From: Gemmatimonadota bacterium
GTDB lineage: Bacteria > Gemmatimonadota > Gemmatimonadetes > Gemmatimonadales > GWC2-71-9
NCBI GenBank assembly: GCA_025360265.1
Contig: JANYCP010000214.1
Location: forward strand, 1 to 16,075
Length of the DNA: 16,075 nucleotides
Reading direction: 5' to 3'
Shown: piece after piece, positions 7,539 through 14,210 of the stretch
Layout of the letters: each line of letters opens with the position of its first letter
Numbering within the stretch: position 1 is the stretch's first letter
Program-made: the position numbers and the translations under genes
The notes under the pieces: generated by a model
What the model was told of the DNA's origin: nothing
The model's input: only the letters and a program-made list of their open reading frames with translations
Database searches by the model: none

Positions 7539-7619
7539 CCTCGCCCTGAACGAAGTGAGGGGCCTCCAGCGTCTCCGATGCACGGAGCCTGAAGGTCCCT
7601 CGCTGCGCTCAGGACGAGG
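7539..7619. repeat. REP-like inverted repeat between convergent genes
   Basis: The left arm 7539-7567 begins CCTCGCCCTGAACGAAG. The right arm 7591-7619 is its imperfect reverse complement, ending CGCTGCGCTCAGGACGAGG, about 24 of 29 matched. A small CTCCG/CGGAG hairpin sits at the centre. The last 38 nt are identical to 10953-10990. It fills the gap between the OsmC-family gene and the convergent small gene, so it may end transcription from both sides, though no T-tract is present. The rest of the 104-nt gap holds only a CTCGTCTCTCG remnant resembling the heptad repeats. Confidence 0.88.
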
Positions 7620-7637
7620 ATAACGCTCGTCTCTCGC

Positions 7638-7934
7638 TTACTGCTGTCCAACCTCAACAGCTTCCGCCTCCGGCTCAACCGCTGCTGCGGGGGCCCGCTT
7701 CACCACGGGCTGACAGAACCGATCGCCGAGGGCGCGAACCTGGGTCAGCTGTTCCGGCGTCAGCGCATAGCGTTCGCCGATGTACTGCATGGTGTCATCC
7801 AGCCATTCCTTCTGGTGCTCTGCCGCCGCCTCAAGGACGCCGCAGCGCAGAATGTGGCTGAACAGCTCGTCTCGTGCCTGGTCCAGCGCCGTCGGCATCG
7901 CCGGCGTGCGGGGGGCCGCCTTCTTCTTCGTCAA
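7638..7934 (-). CDS. Conserved-looking small protein of unknown function
   Basis: I do not recognise this protein. From the TTG at 7934 it has 98 residues. A basic N-terminus (MTKKKAAPRTP) is followed by a helical core, roughly residues 15-75 (DQARDELFSHILRCGVLEAAAEH, then KEWLDDTMQYIGERY). The core has Cys at 31 and 74, and an Ala/Glu/Val-rich, probably disordered tail follows. It is cytosolic with no signal or membrane segment. The TTG is chosen because AAGGAAGG lies just upstream and a TATATT -10 lies about 65 nt upstream. The longer reading from 8000 would start at or before the transcription start. The neighbouring genes are convergent (OsmC) and divergent (DsbA-like), so context gives no function. 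Confidence 0.7.
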   Translation of the reverse strand: MTKKKAAPRTPAMPTALDQARDELFSHILRCGVLEAAAEHQKEWLDDTMQYIGERYALTPEQLTQVRALGDRFCQPVVKRAPAAAVEPEAEAVEVGQQ

Positions 7935-7998
7935 TCGACCTTCCTTCGTAAAGTTGCCGGGGCCTGTTCCGCCCCGTCCGATAGCTTGCGCTGTCGAC

Positions 7999-8028
7999 AA
8001 TATAGAGAAAACGGGTGCCGGAGGCCAA
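7999..8028 (-). promoter_or_regulatory. Sigma-70-type promoter of the small unknown gene
   Basis: On the minus strand, TTGGCC (8028-8023) and TATATT (8004-7999) are 18 bp apart. The same TATATT -10 is seen ahead of tetR. A start of transcription near 7993 supports the internal TTG start with its strong ribosome site. Confidence 0.45.
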
Positions 8029-8051
8029 TTCGGGGGGCCCCAGCCGCCTGC

Positions 8052-8204
8052 AGGGGGCTCCGCCGTGGCCGAGCCGTCGCTTCAGCGACGGGCCAAGCGT
8101 AGATTCCGCGCGGCGCCTGACCCCTCGGGGCGGGCGCGAGCGCGGACCCAATTTTCCCGCGCGTTTGCCGCCGCGACCCCCGGAAACGGGCGGTCCCGCG
8201 CTCG
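8052..8204 (+). other. Structured GC-rich leader upstream of the DsbA-like gene
   Basis: The gap before the DsbA-like gene (about 8029-8227) holds several hairpins. There is a perfect stem CCGTCGC/GCGACGG with loop TTCA (8074-8091). There is also a stem CGAGCGCGGACC (8137-8148) with GGTCCCGCGCTCG (8192-8204) that encloses CCCG-GAAA-CGGG (8179-8190), a GNRA-type loop. Positions 8052-8066 repeat a 15-mer found at 5306-5320, at the end of a REP-like element. No known riboswitch or RNA family is recognised. It may be an untranslated regulatory leader or a decayed REP cluster. Confidence 0.4.
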
Positions 8205-8227
8205 TCGGCCGACGCGCTCGAGGCACC

Positions 8228-8941
8228 ATGGCGTCGGGTCAAAAGCCGTTTTTTGCGTTGTTGGGCGTGATCATCGTGGCTGGCGGGATCCTGCTCTGGA
8301 CCCGGACCAGCGGTCCCGGCAACATCGCCATGGACGCCAACGTCATCGTCACCGCCGCCGACACCACCGGCTTCCGCGGTTATCTCCTCGGCGCCGCCGA
8401 CGCACCAATTGAAGTGACAGAGTACGGCGACCTCGAATGTCCGGTATGCGCCGGCTACAACGCGGTACAGTTCGCCGATATCAAGACACGCCTGATCGAC
8501 GCCGGCAAGATCCGCATGCGCTACCGCGACTATCCGATCGATGGTGCGCACCGTCATCCGCGAGTGGCTGCGCACGCCCTCGCCTGTTCCAATGATCAGG
8601 GACATTCCTGGGACCTCATCGAGAAGATGTTCGAGACCCAGAGCGAATGGGCGCTCAGCAGCAATGCCATGCCGGCGCTGAGCGAGATGGTCAAGGGATT
8701 GGGCGTCAACGTCGATACCTGGACGCAGTGCATGCAATCCAAGAAATATCAGGGCCGCATTCAGGCGTCACAGAATGAAGGCACCGCCCTCGGCGTTGGT
8801 GGCACACCAACGTTCCTGATCGCGGGCAAGCTCTATGACAATCGCTTTGGCAGCGACCAGATGGTCAAGCTGGTCGACTCGCTGATCGCCGCGTCACCGC
8901 GTCCGGCGCCCACCGGGATCAAGCCTACCGGCGGCCAGTGA
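8228..8941 (+). CDS. Membrane-anchored DsbA-like thioredoxin-fold protein
   Basis: This thiol-disulfide oxidoreductase of about 237 residues acts outside the cytoplasmic membrane. Residues 8-24 (FFALLGVIIVAGGILLW) form an N-terminal anchor or uncleaved signal. The domain begins near ADAPIEVTEYGDLECPVC, with active site C71-P-V-C74. The cis-proline loop is GVGGTPTFLI (T193-P194). An alpha-helical insertion between them, with HRHPRVAAHALACSNDQG, matches the DsbA/BdbD type. The ATG at 8228 is chosen because the anchor follows directly; in-frame codons back to 8015 are Pro/Arg-rich and not protein-like. GAGG lies only 4 nt before the ATG. The stop overlaps the kup GTG. Confidence 0.9.
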   Translation: MASGQKPFFALLGVIIVAGGILLWTRTSGPGNIAMDANVIVTAADTTGFRGYLLGAADAPIEVTEYGDLECPVCAGYNAVQFADIKTRLIDAGKIRMRYRDYPIDGAHRHPRVAAHALACSNDQGHSWDLIEKMFETQSEWALSSNAMPALSEMVKGLGVNVDTWTQCMQSKKYQGRIQASQNEGTALGVGGTPTFLIAGKLYDNRFGSDQMVKLVDSLIAASPRPAPTGIKPTGGQ

Positions 8942-10869
8942 GCCTGGACCGCGCGTCACCCTCGGGCAAGGTCCTCGCTGGCCTTGCCCTTGGCGCGCTC
9001 GGCGTGGTGTACGGCGACATCGGCACGTCGCCGCTCTACGCGCTCAAGGAGTGTTTTAACGGATCGCACGCCGTACCGCTCACGCCTGAAAACGTACTGG
9101 GCGTGCTGTCGCTGGTGTTCTGGTCGCTCAACTTCGTGGTGTCGTTCAAGTACATCGCGATGGTGCTGCGCGCCGACAATCGCGGCGAGGGCGGCATCCT
9201 CGCGCTTCTGGCGCTGGTCCGTCCCCGCGGAGAAGTGACTCACCGCCGCGAATTGCTCCTGATGCTCGGCCTGTTCGGCGCGGCACTCCTCTACGGCGAC
9301 GGCATGATCACACCGGCGATCTCGGTGCTCTCGGCCGTGGAAGGGTTGCACGTCGCCACGCCAGCGTTCCAGCCGTTCGTCATTCCGATCACCATCTGCG
9401 TGCTCACCGGTCTGTTCATGATCCAGAAGCGCGGCAGCGCCAAGGTCGGCGCGCTCTTCGGCCAGCTGATGGTGCTCTGGTTTGCCTGTCTAGCCGCACT
9501 TGGCGTGCACGGCATCGTGCAACATCCGGGAGTGATTGCTGCACTCAATCCAGTGCACGCGGTGAGTTATCTCCACCGCAACGGGTTCGGTTCGTTCTTC
9601 GTGCTCGGCTCGATTTTCCTGGTACTCACCGGTGCCGAGGCACTCTACGCCGATATGGGACACTTCGGCCGCCGTCCGATTCGCCTGGCGTGGTGGACCT
9701 TCGTCCTGCCAGCGCTGATGTTGAATTACATGGGGCAGGGTGCGGTGCTACTGGCGCAGGGAAGCAGTGCCGTCACGAACCCGTTCTTCAGCATGGTGCC
9801 GGCGTGGGCACTCTATCCGATGGTCGCGATCGCCACGATGGCCGCGACGATTGCGTCACAGGCGCTCATCTCGGGCGCATTTTCGTTGACACAGCAGGCG
9901 ATGCAGCTGGGCTTCGTGCCGCGCATGCGGTTGATACACACCTCGCGCACCGAGATCGGACAGATCTACATGCCGGGCGTCAACTGGACGATCTGGGCCG
10001 GCACCGTCACGCTGGTGCTCGCTTTCAAGTCATCGGATAATCTCGCGGCGACGTATGGCGTGGCTGTCACCGGCACGATGTTGATCACCAGCGTGCTCTA
10101 CGCCGTGGTGCTGCGGAAAATCTTCCGGTGGTCGATGCCAGCCGTCGCTGCATTGACCGCACTCTTTCTCGTGGTGGACCTCGCCTTCTTCAGCGCGAAC
10201 ATGGTGAAGTTCGTGGAAGGTGGTTGGTTCCCGCTGCTGGCCGCCAGCGTGATTTACCTGTTGATGAGCACCTGGCGTCGTGGCCGGCAACAGGTCACCA
10301 GCATCCTCACCGAGACGTCGCTGCCACTCGACTTGTTCGTGCCGGACATTGTCAAGCGCAAGCCGTCGCGCGTGCCGGGAACGGCAGTGTTCATGAGCTC
10401 GATTCCCGACGTGGCGCCACCGGTCATGCTGCATCACCTGAAACACAACAAGGTGCTGCACGAAACCGTGATCCTCATGACACTGGCGTCACAGGAAATT
10501 CCGCAGGTGAACGAGAGCGATCGCGTCACGGTCCAGTCGAAGGGTGCCGGCTTCTATCAGGTGCACGCGCGTTATGGCTTCATGGAATCGCCCGACGTGC
10601 CGAGCATCATCGCGGCGGTCGCGCCGTTATTGCGCGAGCCGGAGTCCACCGCGCCGCCGCTCAAGATGAACGACGTGACGTTCTACCTCGGCCGGGAAAC
10701 GCTCATCGTCCCGCCGCGGGAACCGGGCGCGCCGCGAACCCACGGATCGATGTCGCCGTGGCGCGCCGAGCTGTTCGCCGTGATGAGTCGCAATGCCGTG
10801 AGCGCGGCGCATTTCTTTGGGTTGCCGCCGAACAGAGTGGTTGAGCTGGGAGCGCAGATCGAGGTGTAG
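8938..10869 (+). CDS. kup: Kup-family potassium uptake protein
   Basis: This K+/H+ symporter of the inner membrane has 643 residues, against 622 for E. coli Kup. The N-terminus has the family signature ALGVVYGDIGTSPLYALKE (residues ~20-38). About 12 hydrophobic segments extend to about residue 440, and a ~190-residue cytosolic C-terminal domain follows (from SILTETSLPLDLFVPDIVKR to the end). Conserved stretches include NRGEGGILALLAL and GAEALYADMGHFGRRPIR. The GTG start overlaps the DsbA-like stop (GTGA), so the two are translationally coupled, an uncommon pairing. The stop is followed at once by a large palindrome. Confidence 0.95.
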   Translation: MSLDRASPSGKVLAGLALGALGVVYGDIGTSPLYALKECFNGSHAVPLTPENVLGVLSLVFWSLNFVVSFKYIAMVLRADNRGEGGILALLALVRPRGEVTHRRELLLMLGLFGAALLYGDGMITPAISVLSAVEGLHVATPAFQPFVIPITICVLTGLFMIQKRGSAKVGALFGQLMVLWFACLAALGVHGIVQHPGVIAALNPVHAVSYLHRNGFGSFFVLGSIFLVLTGAEALYADMGHFGRRPIRLAWWTFVLPALMLNYMGQGAVLLAQGSSAVTNPFFSMVPAWALYPMVAIATMAATIASQALISGAFSLTQQAMQLGFVPRMRLIHTSRTEIGQIYMPGVNWTIWAGTVTLVLAFKSSDNLAATYGVAVTGTMLITSVLYAVVLRKIFRWSMPAVAALTALFLVVDLAFFSANMVKFVEGGWFPLLAASVIYLLMSTWRRGRQQVTSILTETSLPLDLFVPDIVKRKPSRVPGTAVFMSSIPDVAPPVMLHHLKHNKVLHETVILMTLASQEIPQVNESDRVTVQSKGAGFYQVHARYGFMESPDVPSIIAAVAPLLREPESTAPPLKMNDVTFYLGRETLIVPPREPGAPRTHGSMSPWRAELFAVMSRNAVSAAHFFGLPPNRVVELGAQIEV

Positions 10870-11019
10870 GGGACGCGGGACACGAGACACGGGACACGGG
10901 ACGGTGCCTCGTCCTGAGCCGAAGGCGAGGGACCTCCAGAATTTTCCGTTCGCGGAGCCTGAAGGTCCCTCGCTGCGCTCAGGACGAGGACGATCTCCCG
11001 CGTCCCGTGTCCCGTGTCC
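10870..11019. repeat. Heptad-periodic palindrome (GGGACAC type) enclosing a REP-like element
   Basis: The left arm runs from 10870 with repeating GGGACAC/GAGACAC heptamers. GACACGGGACACGGGACG (10886-10903) is an exact reverse complement of 11001-11018. GGGACGCGGGA (10870-10880) can alternatively pair with 10996-11006. A REP-like element sits inside the outer stem. The whole fills the gap between the convergent kup and acs genes and could act as a bidirectional transcription barrier. Confidence 0.92.
10907..10989. repeat. REP-like inverted repeat nested within heptad palindrome
   Basis: It begins CCTCGTCCTGAGCCGAAG and ends CGCTGCGCTCAGGACGAGG. Positions 10953-10990 are identical over 38 nt to 7583-7620, and the left arm matches with several substitutions. 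Length is 83 bp, against 81 bp for the copy at 7539-7619. Confidence 0.9.
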
Positions 11020-11029
11020 AGCAGTTCCC

Positions 11030-12976
11030 CTACTCCTTGTCCTCATACTGCACCTTCAGTTTCGCGACAACTCCCGGATCCGCGAGCGTGGTGGTGTCTC
11101 CGATCGCTCGTCCTTCGGCAATATCCCGCAGCAATCGACGCATGATCTTGCCCGAGCGGGTCTTGGGCAGGTCGGCGCTGAAGAGAATATCATCGGGCTT
11201 TGCGATCGCGCCGATTTTCATGCCGACATGCTCGCGCAATTCGTCGCGCAGTGCGGGCGACGGGTGCTGGCCGTCCTTGAGCGTGACGAACGCTGCGATC
11301 GCCGTGCCCTTGAGGTCGTGGGCCCGGCCGACCACCGCCGCCTCGGCGACGGCCGGATGGTCGACCAGCGCACTCTCCACTTCCATCGTGCCAATACGGT
11401 GACCAGCCACGTTGAGCACATCATCGACGCGGCCGAGGATCCACCAGTAGCCGTCATCGTCCACCTTGGCGCCGTCGCCCGCGAAATATTTTCCGGGGAA
11501 GCGGCTCCAGTACGTCTGCTGGTAACGGGCGTCATCGCCGTAGATGGTGCGCAGCATGCCAGGCCAGGGCGACGTGATGGTGAGGAACCCGCCGCCCTTT
11601 TGTATCGATGCACCCTGGGCATCTACCAACTCCACATCAATCCCGGGGAACGGCACCGTCGCCGAGCCAGGCTTGGTGGTGACCACGCCGGGAAGCGGCG
11701 TGATCATGATGCCGCCTGTTTCGGTTTGCCACCACGTGTCAACGATCGGGCAGCGACTGCCGCCGATGTTTTCGTGATACCACATCCATGCTTCGGGGTT
11801 GATTGGCTCTCCGACTGAGCCAAGCAGTCGCAGGCGCGACAGGTCGTGTTTCGCCGGGTGTTCCGTGCCCCATTTCATGAAGGCGCGGATCGCGGTCGGT
11901 GCGGTATACAAGATGGTGACGCCGTTGCGCTCGCAGATGTCCCAGAAGCGATCGCGTTCCGGCCAGTCGGGAGCACCCTCGTACATCATCACGGTGGCAC
12001 CATTGGCCAGCGGACCATACACCACGTACGAGTGGCCGGTGACCCAGCCGATGTCGGCAGTGCACCAGAACACGTCGGAGTCGCGCAGGTCGAAGACGTA
12101 TTTCGTCGTGGCCATGGCCTGCGTGAGGTAGCCGCCGGTGGTGTGCACGATCCCTTTTGGCTTGCCGGTCGTGCCCGATGTGTACAGGATGAACAGCAGG
12201 TCTTCGGCGTTCATCTGCTCCGGCTCCGCCACCGCCGTTTCGCCAGCGAGTGCGCGATGCCACCAGTGGTCGCGGCCATCGGTCATCGGGCAGTGGGTGA
12301 TGTCGAGCCCGCCGCCACGATGCACCACGAGACAGCACTGAATCGATGGACACTCGCGGATCGCCTCGTCTACATATCGCTTGAGCGGTACCACCTGGCC
12401 GCGTCGGAAGCCGCCGTCCGCGGTGATGCAGCACACGGCTGCCGCGTCGTTGATCCGGTCCCGCAGCGACTCGGACGAAAAACCACCGAACACCACGGAA
12501 TGGATAGCGCCGATTCGTGCGCAGGCGAGCATCGCGATCGCGGCCTCGGGAATCATCGGCAGGTAGATCGCCACACGATCGCCGCGTTTCACGCCGAGTT
12601 TGCGCAATGCGTTGGCCGCCCGGCAGGTTTCGCGGTGCAGGTCCCAGTAGGTGAGGACTCGCGTGTCGCCAGGTTCACCCTCCCAGATCAGCGCCGCCTG
12701 GTTGCGTTTCGCCCCTCGCACATGCCGATCAAGGCAATTCACCGACACGTTGAGCGTACCGCCACTGAACCATTGCGCGTGGGGTAGTTCCCACTCGAGC
12801 ACGCTCGTCCATGGCGTGAACCACTCCAGTTCGGCGGCCCGGTCGGCCCAGAATTGGAGTCGGTCCGCAGCTGCGGCAGCATACGTCGCGGCGGTCGCCT
12901 GCGCATTGGCCGTGAACGCCGCGCTGGGCGGAAAACGGCGAGACTCGGTAAGGAGGGTGTCGATTTGTTCGGTCAT
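11030..12976 (-). CDS. acs: Acetyl-CoA synthetase (AMP-forming)
   Basis: It converts acetate, ATP and CoA to acetyl-CoA, AMP and PPi in the cytosol. The 648 residues compare with about 652 in enteric Acs. Visible motifs are the P-loop-like YTSGTTGKPKGIVHT, the VDTWWQTETGG motif whose Trp shapes the acetate pocket, the hinge/ATP region YWWILGRVDDVLNVAGHRIG, and the A10 motif PKTRSGKIMRRLLR. The catalytic lysine is at about residue 610, the site acetylated by Pat-type enzymes in other bacteria. The ATG at 12976 gives the normal N-terminus. The longer reading from 13090 would translate a repeat. No Shine-Dalgarno is seen, and TACTTT lies 5 nt before the ATG. The gene is monocistronic and convergent to kup. 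Confidence 0.96.
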   Translation of the reverse strand: MTEQIDTLLTESRRFPPSAAFTANAQATAATYAAAAADRLQFWADRAAELEWFTPWTSVLEWELPHAQWFSGGTLNVSVNCLDRHVRGAKRNQAALIWEGEPGDTRVLTYWDLHRETCRAANALRKLGVKRGDRVAIYLPMIPEAAIAMLACARIGAIHSVVFGGFSSESLRDRINDAAAVCCITADGGFRRGQVVPLKRYVDEAIRECPSIQCCLVVHRGGGLDITHCPMTDGRDHWWHRALAGETAVAEPEQMNAEDLLFILYTSGTTGKPKGIVHTTGGYLTQAMATTKYVFDLRDSDVFWCTADIGWVTGHSYVVYGPLANGATVMMYEGAPDWPERDRFWDICERNGVTILYTAPTAIRAFMKWGTEHPAKHDLSRLRLLGSVGEPINPEAWMWYHENIGGSRCPIVDTWWQTETGGIMITPLPGVVTTKPGSATVPFPGIDVELVDAQGASIQKGGGFLTITSPWPGMLRTIYGDDARYQQTYWSRFPGKYFAGDGAKVDDDGYWWILGRVDDVLNVAGHRIGTMEVESALVDHPAVAEAAVVGRAHDLKGTAIAAFVTLKDGQHPSPALRDELREHVGMKIGAIAKPDDILFSADLPKTRSGKIMRRLLRDIAEGRAIGDTTTLADPGVVAKLKVQYEDKE

Positions 12977-12987
12977 GGGGGAAAGTA

Positions 12988-13038
12988 GGCATGGGGCGTG
13001 GAGCATGGGGAATGGGCTTGTCATCCTCACCCCATGCC
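12988..13038. repeat. Short heptad-periodic inverted repeat (ATGGGGC type) upstream of acs
   Basis: Four degenerate 7-mers of the ATGGGGC/GTGGAGC kind run from 12991 to about 13017. GGCATGGGG (12988-12996) pairs exactly with CCCCATGCC (13030-13038), and the second unit at 13001-13010 could pair as well. It lies between the divergent acs and STAS genes, 12 nt from the acs start and about 57 nt upstream of the sigma-54-like element. It is the weakest member of the heptad group. Confidence 0.7.
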
Positions 13039-13094
13039 CCCCAAACCGCTGCGCCGCCGCCACACTGCTACCCGGCCGCGCCTGTCCCACGGCA

Positions 13095-13112
13095 TTGGCA
13101 AGCCCCTTGCTA
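13095..13112 (+). promoter_or_regulatory. Candidate sigma-54 (-24/-12) promoter of the STAS gene
   Basis: TTGGCAAGCCCCTTGCTA matches the -24/-12 consensus TGGCACG-N4-TTGCW at all but one position. GG (13097-13098) and GC (13109-13110) are separated by exactly 10 nt. Transcription would begin near 13122, followed by GGAGG (13134-13138) and the STAS start. No convincing sigma-70 boxes were seen in this stretch. Whether the genome has rpoN cannot be seen here. Confidence 0.55.
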
Positions 13113-13142
13113 CTTGAATGGCTACCCTGGGCTGGAGGCCCC

Positions 13143-13457
13143 CTGACTATTTCTACTGTGCAGCCCCATAGCCGGCTGTTGCAGGCGCCTGAGAATCTTG
13201 GACTCGAGACCCGCGAACCGTTTCGGCAGCAGGCAAACGCCCTGCTCGACGAGATGGGTGAGGGACGCGGTCAGCTCGTCGTCGATCTCGGCGCAACCAA
13301 GGAGATCGATTCATCCGGGCTAAGCGCTTTGGTGATGGTGCATCGGCACGCCGCCGAGCGCCGGCAGCAGGTCATGCTCAAGAGCGTCGGACCGGAAATC
13401 GAGTTCCTGTTGGTCCTCACCAAACTGGACGATCTCTTCCTCTTTTCGCCGGAATAG
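13143..13457 (+). CDS. STAS-domain protein (anti-sigma factor antagonist-like)
   Basis: This is a small cytosolic STAS protein of 104 residues, similar in size to SpoIIAA/RsbV (~110). The core LVVDLGATKEIDSSGLSALVMVHRHAAER carries the D56-S57-S58-G59 loop, in which the first Ser is phosphorylated by a partner kinase in SpoIIAA-type switches. The end IEFLLVLTKLDDLFLF matches the final STAS helix and strand. The start is uncertain. CTG at 13143 gives MTISTVQPHS and follows GGAGG by 4 nt; GTG at 13158 is the alternative but is 19 nt from that ribosome site. The partner anti-sigma kinase is not nearby. The next gene, ccmA, begins 39 nt later from what looks like its own promoter. Confidence 0.82.
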   Translation: MTISTVQPHSRLLQAPENLGLETREPFRQQANALLDEMGEGRGQLVVDLGATKEIDSSGLSALVMVHRHAAERRQQVMLKSVGPEIEFLLVLTKLDDLFLFSPE

Positions 13458-13481
13458 CCCGCTCCAATCCCCGGCGCGGTC

Positions 13482-13487
13482 TATTAT
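13482..13487 (+). promoter_or_regulatory. Candidate -10 element for a leaderless ccm transcript
   Basis: TATTAT lies 9 nt before the ccmA ATG, and no Shine-Dalgarno sequence is present. This would place the RNA start within a few bases of the ATG. No good -35 is visible. The pattern resembles TANNNT-driven leaderless genes known from other phyla. Confidence 0.45.
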
Positions 13488-13496
13488 TCGCGCCTG

Positions 13497-14210
13497 ATGA
13501 CAACGCCCGCCACCCCCGTCATTGCTGCCACTGGACTCGAACGCCGTTTCGGGTCTGTCGTCGCGTTACGGTCCGTCGCGATCTCAGTCGCTGCCGGAGA
13601 AGTCGTCCTGCTTGCCGGGCCAAATGGCGCCGGGAAATCGACGCTGCTGCGGACCCTGGCTGGTCTGGCGCGGCCAACCCGCGGCACCGTCGAGGTCCAG
13701 GGGATCTCGCTGCGAAACCGGCCGGAAGGACGTGGCGCAATCGGCTTCCTGTCGCACCAGAGCTTTCTCTACGACGATCTCACAGCGCGGGAGAATCTGC
13801 GTTTCGCGGCGACCTTGCATGGTCTCGCATCGGTAGAAGCACGGGTGATGGATTCGCTCAACGCTGCGGGACTCGCGCCACGCGCCGATGCGCGAGCGGC
13901 GGTGCTCTCGCACGGCATGCGGCAGCGACTCGCGATTGCACGTGCCACCATTCATGATCCAGCGGTGCTTTTGCTCGACGAACCATTTTCCGGCCTCGAC
14001 GCCACCTCGGTGGTCCAGCTTCGCGATGGCCTCGCCGCGGGCGTGGCGCGTGGGCGCGCGGTGGTTTGCGTGACGCACCAGCCCGCAGATCTCTGGCAGA
14101 TTGCGACGCGAGTGGTCCTGCTCGAGCGCGGTGCCATCGTGTTCGATACACCTCGTCAGCACACCCTGGAAGATTTTCAGGCAGCCTGCGCACAGAGTGG
14201 GGGGGCCTGA
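13497..14210 (+). CDS. ccmA: CcmA, heme exporter ABC ATP-binding subunit
   Basis: This is the ATPase of the CcmABCD complex, which releases holo-CcmE during cytochrome c maturation (system I). The 237 residues include Walker A GPNGAGKST (41-49), a Q-loop region FLSHQSFLYDDLTARENL, ABC signature LSHGMRQRLAIAR (from 137), Walker B VLLLDEPFSGLD (D161, E162) and the switch His in VVCVTHQPADLW. Signature position 4 is Gly, as required, with His instead of Gly/Ser at position 3. Identification as CcmA rather than a generic ABC ATPase rests on the ccmB and ccmC neighbours. Its stop overlaps the ccmB ATG by one base (TGATG). Confidence 0.93.
   Translation: MTTPATPVIAATGLERRFGSVVALRSVAISVAAGEVVLLAGPNGAGKSTLLRTLAGLARPTRGTVEVQGISLRNRPEGRGAIGFLSHQSFLYDDLTARENLRFAATLHGLASVEARVMDSLNAAGLAPRADARAAVLSHGMRQRLAIARATIHDPAVLLLDEPFSGLDATSVVQLRDGLAAGVARGRAVVCVTHQPADLWQIATRVVLLERGAIVFDTPRQHTLEDFQAACAQSGGA

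Noticed and set aside
7539..7619. Classical intrinsic terminator
   Set aside because: The palindrome is suitable in position, but no T-tract follows on either strand. It is annotated as a repeat, with termination left as a possibility.
8015..8227. N-terminal extension of the DsbA-like protein
   Set aside because: The in-frame translation is Pro/Arg/Gly-rich and unlike protein. The membrane anchor begins right after the ATG at 8228.
10817..11818. Plus-strand open frame of 333 codons across the kup-acs gap
   Set aside because: It is antisense to acs and runs through the repeat, with no recognisable protein features.
12977..13090. N-terminal extension of acetyl-CoA synthetase
   Set aside because: It would translate the heptad palindrome, and the shorter form matches the family length and N-terminus.
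12651..13142. N-terminal extension of the STAS protein
   Set aside because: It overlaps acs in antisense and carries no domain. The STAS fold is complete from 13143.
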